This document shows positions 16,273 through 21,800 of a DNA stretch of 21,800 bases, piece after piece. This DNA is from JALZAA01 sp035938395 (lineage in GTDB: Bacteria; Actinomycetota; Acidimicrobiia; IMCC26256; JACDBD01), in NCBI GenBank assembly GCA_035938395.1, contig DASZGY010000077.1:1-21800 (forward strand). Direction: 5' to 3'. The notes under the pieces were generated by a model that was not told where the DNA came from, ran no database searches, and worked only from the letters and a program-made list of their open reading frames with translations. A program made the position numbers and the translations under genes. Every line of letters begins with the position of its first letter. Positions within the stretch are counted from its first letter, which is position 1.

Positions 16273-16652
16273 TTGGGCTCCTCCAGCTGTTCCATGAACT
16301 CCAGGCGCATGTTGCCGGGCGCCTCGACGAATGCGATACGGCGCGTCCCGAACGTCGGCCCACGCACCACATCGGGCCCCCAGACCACGGCGTGGCCGTC
16401 GATCTCGCGATCCAAGTCGTCACTGAAGAGCGCGACATGCAAGAAGCCTTCCTCGGGAAGCTCGACAACGTCCTCATAGAGCGGGCGCGTGAACAACGTG
16501 ATCTGTAACGGCCCGAGATGGACGTCTGCGCGCAGCCCGTTCCGCCACTCCTGCGGATCCGTCACGCGCGCGCCAGACCGGCGATAGAACGCGACCGCCG
16601 CTGCAAGATCGCGCACCTTTACCGCGAGGTTCGCCACACCAGTGATCGCCAT
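16269..16652 (-). CDS. VOC-family protein, first in the operon
   Basis: A 127-residue VOC protein beginning ANLAVKVRDLAAAVAFYRRS, with the second module FLHVALFSDDLDREIDGH and the ending NMRLEFMEQLEE. His72 and Glu118 match metal-ligand positions, but the first ligand position has Asn8 where His is usual. It may therefore be metal-free, bind metal differently, or act as a partner of the next VOC protein. The ATG start has no ribosome site. A TAGCAT hexamer ends 6 nt upstream, suggesting a leaderless mRNA. It heads the three-gene VOC-VOC-Gfo operon. Confidence 0.85.
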   Translation of the reverse strand: MAITGVANLAVKVRDLAAAVAFYRRSGARVTDPQEWRNGLRADVHLGPLQITLFTRPLYEDVVELPEEGFLHVALFSDDLDREIDGHAVVWGPDVVRGPTFGTRRIAFVEAPGNMRLEFMEQLEEPK

Positions 16653-16658
16653 CGGCCG

Positions 16659-16686
16659 ATGCTAGGCGGCAAGCCGACTTCGTCGA
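16659..16686 (-). promoter_or_regulatory. Probable leaderless promoter of the VOC-VOC-Gfo operon
   Basis: On the minus strand TCGACG (16681-16686), a 16-nt spacer and TAGCAT (16659-16664) resemble -35 and -10 boxes. The -10 ends 6 nt before the ATG at 16652, the spacing of actinobacterial leaderless genes. There is no Shine-Dalgarno sequence in this position, which fits. Confidence 0.45.
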
Positions 16687-16814
16687 CGTAGCCACCTCAC
16701 GTTGCTGCCGGTCCTTCTCGCAAGTCTGGTGACCCTGATGCGACGGCCTCGATAGCCCTCGCTGGTGGAGGTTCGCTTGTGCGCGACAAATTCTGGGGCC
16801 ACTCACCACACGAG

Positions 16815-17000
16815 TCATCGCACATGACGGAAGCGGCCGGCGACGGAGACGACCCAGTATCTCTCGCCGTCGATCTCGAGAGTGCGGCCGACCTCAGGCG
16901 GCACCGGAAAGGTGGAACGCACGAGGCGCATCTGCTGCACGAAGGCGCCATCAGGTCCGTAGGTTCCGGCTTCGCGCCAGACAACCCCTGTCCAGGTCAT
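16815..17000 (-). CDS. Small hypothetical protein (61 aa)
   Basis: A compact, soluble, beta-looking protein starting MTWTGVVWREAGTYG and ending ERYWVVSVAGRFRHVR. Its balanced composition, unlike the Arg/Pro-rich shadows around it, suggests a real gene. I do not recognise the family. The frame continues upstream through a Cys-Pro-Gly-Cys segment to a possible TTG at 17051, which would give 79 residues and a CxxC pair. No ribosome site supports that, so the ATG at 17000 is preferred. It lies 62 nt after a second small gene on the same strand and may be co-transcribed with it. Confidence 0.5.
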   Translation of the reverse strand: MTWTGVVWREAGTYGPDGAFVQQMRLVRSTFPVPPEVGRTLEIDGERYWVVSVAGRFRHVR

Positions 17001-17062
17001 GATCCCGCAACCCGGACACGCGGCTTGACTGTCAGCTGACCGCCAGACCAACGGCGCTGAGA

Positions 17063-17248
17063 TTAGAAGCCGATCGCTCCGGATCCGAAATGAAGCACAA
17101 GGCTGAACAGAAGTGCAGACACAACGAGCGTCAGCAGTTGCCGAGCGGTGCGCGCCGCCTCTTGTCTGCCTTCCACCACCAAGGTTCCGACGACCAAAGC
17201 CAACGAGCAGCCGCCGGACAACGCGCCCAGCGCCAAGAGTGTTTTCAC
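17063..17248 (-). CDS. Small two-helix membrane protein (61 aa)
   Basis: The product has two hydrophobic segments, LLALGALSGGCSLALVVGTLVV (about 4-25) and LLTLVVSALLFSLVLHFG (about 38-55), joined by a charged turn (EGRQEAARTAR). The pattern of helix, charged loop and helix is that of a small integral membrane protein. The start is GTG at 17248; the ribosome site is weak. No family is recognised. It lies between the hairpin-rich intergenic stretch and the 61-residue soluble protein gene, all on the minus strand. A TTA-to-TAA stop at 17063-17065 is clean. Confidence 0.6.
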   Translation of the reverse strand: MKTLLALGALSGGCSLALVVGTLVVEGRQEAARTARQLLTLVVSALLFSLVLHFGSGAIGF

Positions 17249-17303
17249 TCGAAGAGCATTCCAGCAGGCGCCTGAACGGCCACTGAACGACGAGTGAAAT
17301 CAC

Positions 17304-17326
17304 GCGCGGGTTGGCAACAACCGCGC
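17304..17326 (+). other. Hairpin with GCAA tetraloop in the intergenic region
   Basis: GCGCGG(G)TTG (17304-17313, one bulged G) pairs with CAACCGCGC (17318-17326) around a GCAA loop when read on the plus strand. GNRA loops are typical of structured RNAs. On the minus strand the loop would be TTGC. It lies 56 nt upstream of the small membrane protein start. Confidence 0.4.
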
Positions 17327-17379
17327 TGGGACCACTTTCGGAATCACTTCGGGGGAGTTACCTTCCCCACCGCACCACG

Positions 17380-17416
17380 CAAGCGGGAGGTCGGTACAGG
17401 ACCGGGGCCTCCCGCT
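17380..17416. terminator. Long hairpin, possible terminator, downstream of the NmrA-like gene
   Basis: AAGCGGGAGG (17380-17389) and CCTCCCGCTT (17407-17416) are perfect 10-bp arms. Inside the loop CGGT and ACCG (17391-17394, 17400-17403) can extend the fold. A short T-rich end (CTTTCG) follows on the plus strand. For the NmrA-like gene on the minus strand it lies 126 nt past the stop. It could be a terminator or part of a larger structured RNA with the hairpin at 17304. Confidence 0.45.
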
Positions 17417-17542
17417 TTCGCGTTGAGGGATGAACGCGAGAGCTCCGCTGTCGCTGACGTTCTACTGGTCTCGCCGCGTGATGGCGATGCGTTGTGACAT
17501 CACATGCGCCTTTCAGGTGTGCCACGGGCGTAGCCACGCGGC

Positions 17543-18430
17543 TCAGGCGAGCACGGCTGGCATGAGGACCTGCTCACACCACTGGCGGAAGCTCGTCGGC
17601 GTAGTTGACTCGGGCGTGCGCGGCTCGGCCGTGTCAAGCCCTTGCCCATACGCGCGCCACATGTCGGCGTTGGCCTGGGCCATCGCCTCCGACATGCCGC
17701 GTGCGAGCATCCTCTGCCGGAACGCCTCGATCGGAATCTCGTGGAACCGCACGCGCTTCCCGAGCACCTCGGACATGATGTGCGCCATGTCGTTGTAGGA
17801 GAGATCCTCGGGTCCGAGTACGGCGGCGTGGCCGACCCCGGACCACCCGTCGTCGCACAGCAAATTCGTTGCAACCGCGGCGACGTCGCGCGTCGCGCAG
17901 CTTGGCTGCTTCAGATCTCCAGTGATCGGCAAGGAGAACACGCCCTCCTGCTTGATCGACTCGACCTGGCGGAGCACGTTGTCCATGAACGACGGCATCG
18001 TCAGCGCGCGGTAGCTGACCCCACTGCCGCCGATCATGTCGTCCATAGCGAGCGACGCCGTCACGAGTCCGGCGTGCGCGGCGCACGGGGTGCCTCGTCC
18101 GAGCGCCGACACGCCAACGACGCGCTTGACGCCCTCGATCTTGAAGGCCTCGCTGGCCGGCCGACTGAAGTCGACGTACGCGGCATGGACACTGCTGGCC
18201 TGCGGATCGGGCGGCACGAGCCAGAACACCGCGTCCGCGCCAGCGAATGCCTTGCGAACGACGTCGGTGTCATCGTGCGAGCCCGGCACAACGTCCACGA
18301 TGTCGGCCACGCGCTCGGGGAGCCGAGACGGGTCTCGCAGAATGACGCGGATCGCGTCGATGCGGTTGGCGAGCAGGTTGTCGAGGACCTGGCGGCCGAT
18401 GGTGCCAGTCGGCGTAGTGACAACAATCAT
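17543..18430 (-). CDS. NmrA-like NAD(P)-binding protein (atypical SDR)
   Basis: A 295-residue Rossmann protein of the NmrA/atypical short-chain dehydrogenase group. The nucleotide-binding start is MIVVTTPTGTIGRQVLDNLL, followed by RVILRDPSRLP, GADAVFWLVPP, VKRVVGVSALG and YRALTMPSFMDNVL. It lacks the canonical YxxxK catalytic pair in the expected place, as is usual for NmrA-type redox sensors and NAD(P)H-binding reductases. AAGGAGAGG lies 4 nt ahead of the ATG. It diverges from a TetR gene over 71 nt that contain a palindromic operator, the common arrangement for a repressor and its target. It may be a quinone- or electrophile-responsive reductase; that is inference. Confidence 0.87.
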   Translation of the reverse strand: MIVVTTPTGTIGRQVLDNLLANRIDAIRVILRDPSRLPERVADIVDVVPGSHDDTDVVRKAFAGADAVFWLVPPDPQASSVHAAYVDFSRPASEAFKIEGVKRVVGVSALGRGTPCAAHAGLVTASLAMDDMIGGSGVSYRALTMPSFMDNVLRQVESIKQEGVFSLPITGDLKQPSCATRDVAAVATNLLCDDGWSGVGHAAVLGPEDLSYNDMAHIMSEVLGKRVRFHEIPIEAFRQRMLARGMSEAMAQANADMWRAYGQGLDTAEPRTPESTTPTSFRQWCEQVLMPAVLA

Positions 18431-18464
18431 GGGACCTCTCCTTGATCATCACTACAGAAGGTCA

Positions 18465-18479
18465 TATAGCAACGCTATA
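18465..18479. promoter_or_regulatory. Palindromic operator between NmrA-like and TetR genes
   Basis: TATAGC (18465-18470) and GCTATA (18474-18479) are perfect arms around AAC. The site lies 35 nt from the NmrA-like start and 23 nt from the TetR start. This AT-rich island stands out: 26 of 60 bases at 18421-18480 are G or C. The position suits a shared operator through which the TetR protein represses both genes. Confidence 0.55.
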
Positions 18480-18489
18480 GCGAATTGTG

Positions 18490-18495
18490 TAGACT
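18490..18495 (+). promoter_or_regulatory. Candidate -10 box of a leaderless TetR gene
   Basis: TAGACT ends 6 nt before the ATG at 18502 and no ribosome site is present between them, the layout of an actinobacterial leaderless transcript. The operator lies where the -35 region would be. Confidence 0.4.
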
Positions 18496-18501
18496 CCAGC
18501 T

Positions 18502-19248
18502 ATGTCTGTCAAGAGCCGAATCCTCGACGCCGCCTCGGATCTGCTCACGCGCTCGGCCGTCGCCGATCTGTCAACGCGATCCGTCTGCGACGCGGCAGGC
18601 GTGACCGCACCGACCCTGTATCACCACTTCGGCGACAAGGAGGGCCTGCTCGCGGCGGTCGTCGACTTCGGGTGGACGCAATTCCTCGAGACCAAGCGGG
18701 CCGCTGCAGCAGTCGTTCATGCGGATGTCGCTGACGACATCCGCACCGGCTGGAACAATCACATGGCATTCGCTCGCGAGAATCCAAACTTCTACAAGCT
18801 GATGTGGTCTCCAGCGGTCGCGCCGGCGAGCGCGGCTGTACGCGAGGCACACCGCATGCTCTTCGAGCGGCTCGAACTCGGCGCCGCCCGTGAGCAACTG
18901 AAGGTGTCCCCGCAGGCAGCGACGCAAATGATCATGGCGGCGGCGACGGGTGCCGCTCTCTCGCTGATCTCGGAGCCGGAACTCTTCGTCGACGACTCGT
19001 TCGCCGGCCAGCTTCGTGAGGCGGTGATCGCCGCGGTTGTGTCGGACGAAGCCGCTCCGGCGCCCACGCGTTCCTCCCGTGCCGACTCGAAGCAGCGGAC
19101 CGTCGCGACCGCCGCCGCAACCCTGAGTAGCAAGCTGCGTTCCGAACCAGTTCCGCTCACCGACGCGGAGCGCGTGCTCATGCAGCAATGGCTGAGGACC
19201 CTGGCCGACACGCCAATGATCAGACGGACCGCACGCTCAGCCGAATAG
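18502..19248 (+). CDS. TetR-family transcriptional regulator, divergent from NmrA-like gene
   Basis: A 248-residue repressor-type protein. The N-terminal domain reads MSVKSRILDAASDLLTRS, and the helix-turn-helix is STRSVCDAAGVTAPTLYHHF with GDKEGLLAAVV behind it. The ligand domain follows. The C-terminus is longer than usual for the family (about 190-220 residues): after residue 185 comes an Ala/Ser/Arg-rich linker and a last helix LTDAERVLMQQWLRTLAD, which may aid dimerisation. The upstream intergenic palindrome and the divergent NmrA-like gene make that gene its probable target together with itself. Inducer unknown. Confidence 0.9.
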   Translation: MSVKSRILDAASDLLTRSAVADLSTRSVCDAAGVTAPTLYHHFGDKEGLLAAVVDFGWTQFLETKRAAAAVVHADVADDIRTGWNNHMAFARENPNFYKLMWSPAVAPASAAVREAHRMLFERLELGAAREQLKVSPQAATQMIMAAATGAALSLISEPELFVDDSFAGQLREAVIAAVVSDEAAPAPTRSSRADSKQRTVATAAATLSSKLRSEPVPLTDAERVLMQQWLRTLADTPMIRRTARSAE

Positions 19249-19332
19249 CTCGCGCCTCTTCGACCGCGCGCGCCGGCCGCGGCGTTCGGTTTCGCGACGG
19301 CTTATCGCCCATCCCCACCAGCGATTTCGCAG

Positions 19333-19405
19333 CGCCCCCGGCAGGATTCGAACCTGCGACGCACGGTTTAGGAAACCGACGCTCTATCCCCTGAGCTACG
19401 GGGGC
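19333..19405 (-). tRNA. tRNA-Arg (anticodon CCU)
   Basis: Seventy-three nucleotides fold as a cloverleaf on the minus strand: acceptor GCCCCCG/CGGGGGC with discriminator G, D-stem GCTC/GAGC, anticodon loop TTCCTAA (CCT), and T-arm GCAGG-TTCGAAT-CCTGC. The 3' CCA is not encoded. The outermost anticodon-stem pair (27-43) reads T against T, a mismatch; the other four pairs are Watson-Crick. It decodes AGG. Confidence 0.95.
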
Positions 19406-19518
19406 GGGGCCAACCACGGTACTCCTGAGCCCAGTTCGTTTGGTTGTTCGTAACGCAAATGACGGATTCGTCCGCGTAGCATCCGCCGCTGGCAATCCGG
19501 CACGAGAGAGCATGTGCA

Positions 19519-20364
19519 ATGACCCGACGACTTCGGCGGCAAGCCGCGTCCAGACGCAGGCGGTTGGTCCTGGCGGCTGCGATCGTCATCGCCGTCGTCG
19601 CCGTGGCGGGCGCGTGGGTGCTCGTAGGGGCGATCACATCCGGCGGGCGTACGGCAGAGGCCGAGAAATCACCGCCGCGCCGGGCCACGACGGGGTCGAC
19701 CACGACGTCGACGTCCAGCACGACCACGACGACCACGAAGACGCCCACCACGTTCCCGGCTACCCCGGTTGCGATCCAGGGCGGCTCGGTGGCCCCGGTC
19801 ATCTCCCGGGTGCCGACGACCAACCCGGTGGTGTTCTTCACGATCGATGACGGCATGGTGCGTGATCCCGCCGTCATCGACTTCCTCCGCGACCACCACA
19901 TCCCCGTCACGATGTTCCCGGTCCCCGCCTACGTGCACCAGGACCCGGCGTACTTCGATGCGATCCATGCGCTCGGTGCGTCCGCCCAGGACCACACGCT
20001 CACCCACCCCGACCTGCGGAAACTCGGGGGCGCGGCGCTCCAGAAGGAGGTCTGCGGGGTCCTGGACGACTATGCCGGCCGCTTCGGCGCCCGGCCCTGG
20101 CTGATGCGCCCTCCCTTCGGCTACCTCTCGCAATCGGTGCCGGTCGTCGCTCGCCAGTGCGGCATCCGGGCGGTCGTCACGTGGCGCGCCACCATGAACG
20201 ACGGACGTCTGGACGTCCAGGGGGGCGGGCCGCTCCAACCCGGCGACATCATCCTCATGCACTTCCGGACCGACCTGCGCGGGAACCTGGAGGTCGCGCT
20301 GAACGCCGCTCATGCCGCCGGCCTGCAACCCGCAGCACTCGAGCAGTACCTCACACCGGCCTAG
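19519..20364 (+). CDS. Membrane-anchored polysaccharide deacetylase (NodB domain)
   Basis: A 281-residue protein with an Arg-rich cytoplasmic start, one membrane segment at about 15-38 (VLAAAIVIAVVAVAGAWVLV) and a Ser/Thr/Lys/Pro-rich linker at 55-80. A carbohydrate esterase family 4 domain follows. Motif 1 is FFTIDDG with Asp110-Asp111 (Ile where Phe is usual), motif 2 is DHTLTH with His159 and His163, motif 3 is RPPFGY (197-202), and the last motif is DIILMH with His248. These form the metal site and catalytic pair for N- or O-deacetylation of peptidoglycan or other cell-surface glycans. The domain faces outside. The downstream MoxR gene begins 7 nt after the stop. Confidence 0.92.
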   Translation: MTRRLRRQAASRRRRLVLAAAIVIAVVAVAGAWVLVGAITSGGRTAEAEKSPPRRATTGSTTTSTSSTTTTTTKTPTTFPATPVAIQGGSVAPVISRVPTTNPVVFFTIDDGMVRDPAVIDFLRDHHIPVTMFPVPAYVHQDPAYFDAIHALGASAQDHTLTHPDLRKLGGAALQKEVCGVLDDYAGRFGARPWLMRPPFGYLSQSVPVVARQCGIRAVVTWRATMNDGRLDVQGGGPLQPGDIILMHFRTDLRGNLEVALNAAHAAGLQPAALEQYLTPA

Positions 20365-20371
20365 CCGCTCG

Positions 20372-21289
20372 GTGAGCGAGACTGATGCGGTGAGCACCGA
20401 GCCCGCCGAGCAGCCGGCCCGCCCCCAGGCGGTCGAGGAGCTGTCAGCGCGCCTCGGCGAGCAGGCGTATCTCGCCGACCGCGGCCTCGCCACTGCGGTC
20501 TTCCTGTCGCTCTCGCTCGGTCAACCGCTCCTCTTGGAGGGCGAAGCGGGCGTCGGCAAGACCGAGGTCGCCAAGGCACTGGCACCCGCGCTGGGCGCCG
20601 ACCTCGTGCGTCTCCAGTGCTACGAGGGCATCGACGCCCACCAGGCGCTGTACGAGTGGGATTACACGCGTCAGCTCCTCTACGCCCGCTTGCTCCAGGA
20701 GGGACGAGAGCTTCGCGAGGACGCGGCCGACGAGATCTTCGGGCCCCGGTTCCTCGTCGAGCGTCCGTTGCTGCAAGCCGTGCGCGCCGGCGATCGCGCC
20801 GTGCTGCTGATCGACGAGATCGACCGGGCCGACGACGAGTTCGAGGCGTTCCTCCTCGAGATGCTCTCCGACTTCCAGGTCACCGTGCCCGAGCTGGGGA
20901 CCATCCGGGCGGAACGACCACCCGCGGTCGTGCTCACCTCCAACCGGACCCGAGAGCTGCACGACGCTCTGAAGCGAAGGTGCCTGTACCACTGGATCGA
21001 CTACCCGTCGCTCGACCGCGAGGTGGAGATCCTCGCGGCGCGCGCGCCCGCCGTTCCGGCCGATCTCGCCCGGCGCGTGGCGGCGGCAGTCGACCGCATC
21101 CGCTCCCTCGATCTCGTCAAGGCGCCCGGCGTCGCCGAGACCATCGAGTGGGCCAAGGCGCTCGCGTTTCTGGGCGTCTCGCAGCTCGAGCGCGACTCGG
21201 TCGACGTCACGCTCGGGGCCGTCGTCAAGGATCACGACGACCTCCTGCGCATCCGGGAAGACCTGGAGCGCATCCTCGCCGATGACTGA
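20372..21289 (+). CDS. MoxR-family AAA+ ATPase (CoxD-like)
   Basis: A 305-residue AAA+ ATPase. Walker A is GEAGVGKT (57-64), Walker B is AVLLIDEID (143-151), and sensor 1 is VVLTSNRTRELHDALKRRC. The segments LQCYEGIDAHQALYEWDY, FGPRFLVERPLL, and EFEAFLLEMLSDFQVTVPE are the pattern I know from CoxD-type MoxR proteins encoded with molybdenum hydroxylases such as CO dehydrogenase. MoxR ATPases act as chaperones with a VWA partner to mature or load cofactors into enzymes. The next gene encodes such a partner and overlaps by 8 nt. The GTG at 20372 and one at 20390 (GAGCGAG nearby) are both possible starts. Confidence 0.92.
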   Translation: MSETDAVSTEPAEQPARPQAVEELSARLGEQAYLADRGLATAVFLSLSLGQPLLLEGEAGVGKTEVAKALAPALGADLVRLQCYEGIDAHQALYEWDYTRQLLYARLLQEGRELREDAADEIFGPRFLVERPLLQAVRAGDRAVLLIDEIDRADDEFEAFLLEMLSDFQVTVPELGTIRAERPPAVVLTSNRTRELHDALKRRCLYHWIDYPSLDREVEILAARAPAVPADLARRVAAAVDRIRSLDLVKAPGVAETIEWAKALAFLGVSQLERDSVDVTLGAVVKDHDDLLRIREDLERILADD

Positions 21290-21800
21290 CGGCGACGGCG
21301 ACGGCGACGGCGGCACGCAGGTACTGCCGGCGCTCGCCGGGTTCGGACGGGAGTTGCGAGCCGCCGGCCTCCGCGTCGGGACGGGCCAGGTGGTCTCCTT
21401 CTGTCAGGGTCTCTCCCGCCTCGACCCCACCGATCTTCGCGACCTCTACTGGTCGGGTCGCGCATGCCTCGTCTCGCACCGCGATGATCTCGCCGCCTAC
21501 GACGACGCGTTCGGCCGCTACTTCCTCGGGGAAGCCGCGCCGCGCCTCGTCGCCCAACGTGACGGCGCACCGGCTGTCGACTCGAGCGACGCGCGCCCGC
21601 TCGACGCACCCGCCCCCGTCACCGGCGGTGAGCGCCGTCCGAGTGCGGAAGACGTCGGGCAGGCCGCCTCCGACGCCGAGCTGCTTCGCGCCAAGGACTT
21701 CGCCGAATGCGATCCCGACGAGCTCGCGGCCATCGGCCGGCTGATGACGGGGCTCGTCGTCGGCACGCCGACGCGGAAGACGCGGCGCACCGAGCGGGCG
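21282..21800 (+). CDS. VWA-containing CoxE-like protein, N-terminal part; runs off the window
   Basis: One hundred and seventy-three codons are visible before the window ends. The start MTDGDGDGDGGTQ is a (GACGGC)4 repeat giving a (DG)4 stretch. It is followed by LAGFGRELRAAGLRVGTGQVVSF and LSRLDPTDLRDLYWSGRACLVSHRDDL, the beginning of the CoxE/VWA family that pairs with CoxD-like MoxR ATPases. AYDDAFGRYFLG then leads into a variable charged linker, and the metal-ion-dependent adhesion site would lie beyond the edge. The ATG lies inside the 3' end of the ATPase gene, 8 nt overlap, so translation is coupled. Together they form a cofactor-insertion or remodelling pair. Confidence 0.85.
   Translation, partial: MTDGDGDGDGGTQVLPALAGFGRELRAAGLRVGTGQVVSFCQGLSRLDPTDLRDLYWSGRACLVSHRDDLAAYDDAFGRYFLGEAAPRLVAQRDGAPAVDSSDARPLDAPAPVTGGERRPSAEDVGQAASDAELLRAKDFAECDPDELAAIGRLMTGLVVGTPTRKTRRTERA

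Noticed and set aside
17294..17497. A 67-codon plus-strand frame in the hairpin region
   Set aside because: It spans the inverted repeats, has no ribosome site and no family resemblance, and its end runs close to the antisense NmrA-like gene.
19333..19405. tRNA-associated genomic island with att repeats
   Set aside because: I found no second copy of the tRNA 3' end within the window and no integrase gene.
21288..21311. (GACGGC)4 tandem repeat as a phase-variable tract
   Set aside because: The unit is 6 nt, so copy changes keep the frame. It simply encodes a Asp-Gly stretch at a protein N-terminus.

Overview
The window is a GC-rich chromosomal segment, by eye near 70% G+C with G or C at most third codon positions. 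It uses many GTG starts and a TTG start, and has tightly packed genes with 1-20 nt overlaps. It carries a tRNA-Arg(CCU) without an encoded CCA, a Ser/Thr-rich surface-protein linker and promoters that look leaderless. Together these point to an actinobacterium. An Acidimicrobiia-type soil or aquatic lineage is my best guess, but no marker gene here proves it. I see no phage, transposase, integrase, CRISPR array or plasmid gene.

Layout. (1) 1-5.6 kb: the 3' part of an acyl-CoA synthetase, a small unknown protein, a DUF1089/glycolipid-binding-like protein, a zinc-dependent alcohol dehydrogenase, a methyltransferase on the opposite strand, and a second, complete acyl-CoA synthetase. (2) 5.6-9.3 kb: a Coq4-like protein diverges from a three-gene unit of D-2-hydroxyacid dehydrogenase, FMN-dependent 2-hydroxyacid oxidase and a VOC protein. 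A 59-residue membrane protein overlaps the end of that unit in antisense. (3) 9.5-12.6 kb: a secreted PQQ-type beta-propeller is followed after 30 nt by a complete cobalt-type nitrile hydratase operon (beta, alpha, activator). (4) 12.6-14.75 kb: a five-helix membrane protein, an exported intradiol dioxygenase, and a TetR regulator with a strong 23-bp palindrome upstream. (5) 14.8-18.5 kb: a minus-strand block of somewhat lower G+C with a VOC-VOC-Gfo/Idh/MocA operon, two 61-residue proteins, a structured intergenic stretch and an NmrA-like protein. The NmrA-like gene diverges from a second TetR gene across a shared operator. (6) 19.3-21.8 kb: tRNA-Arg, a membrane-anchored polysaccharide deacetylase, and a CoxD-like MoxR ATPase overlapping the start of a CoxE-like VWA protein that runs off the window.

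How the genes fit together. Most encode small-molecule oxidation and activation: acyl-CoA ligases, MDR alcohol dehydrogenase, 2-hydroxyacid oxidation, nitrile hydration, ring cleavage, VOC proteins and a sugar or inositol-type dehydrogenase. Two local TetR repressors accompany them. This fits a heterotroph with a broad catabolic accessory gene set. The best supported system is the Co-type nitrile hydratase operon. The least explained items are the Coq4-like protein in a presumably menaquinone-using lineage, the propeller-nitrile hydratase linkage, the exported intradiol dioxygenase, and the hairpin-rich stretch at 17.30-17.42 kb.
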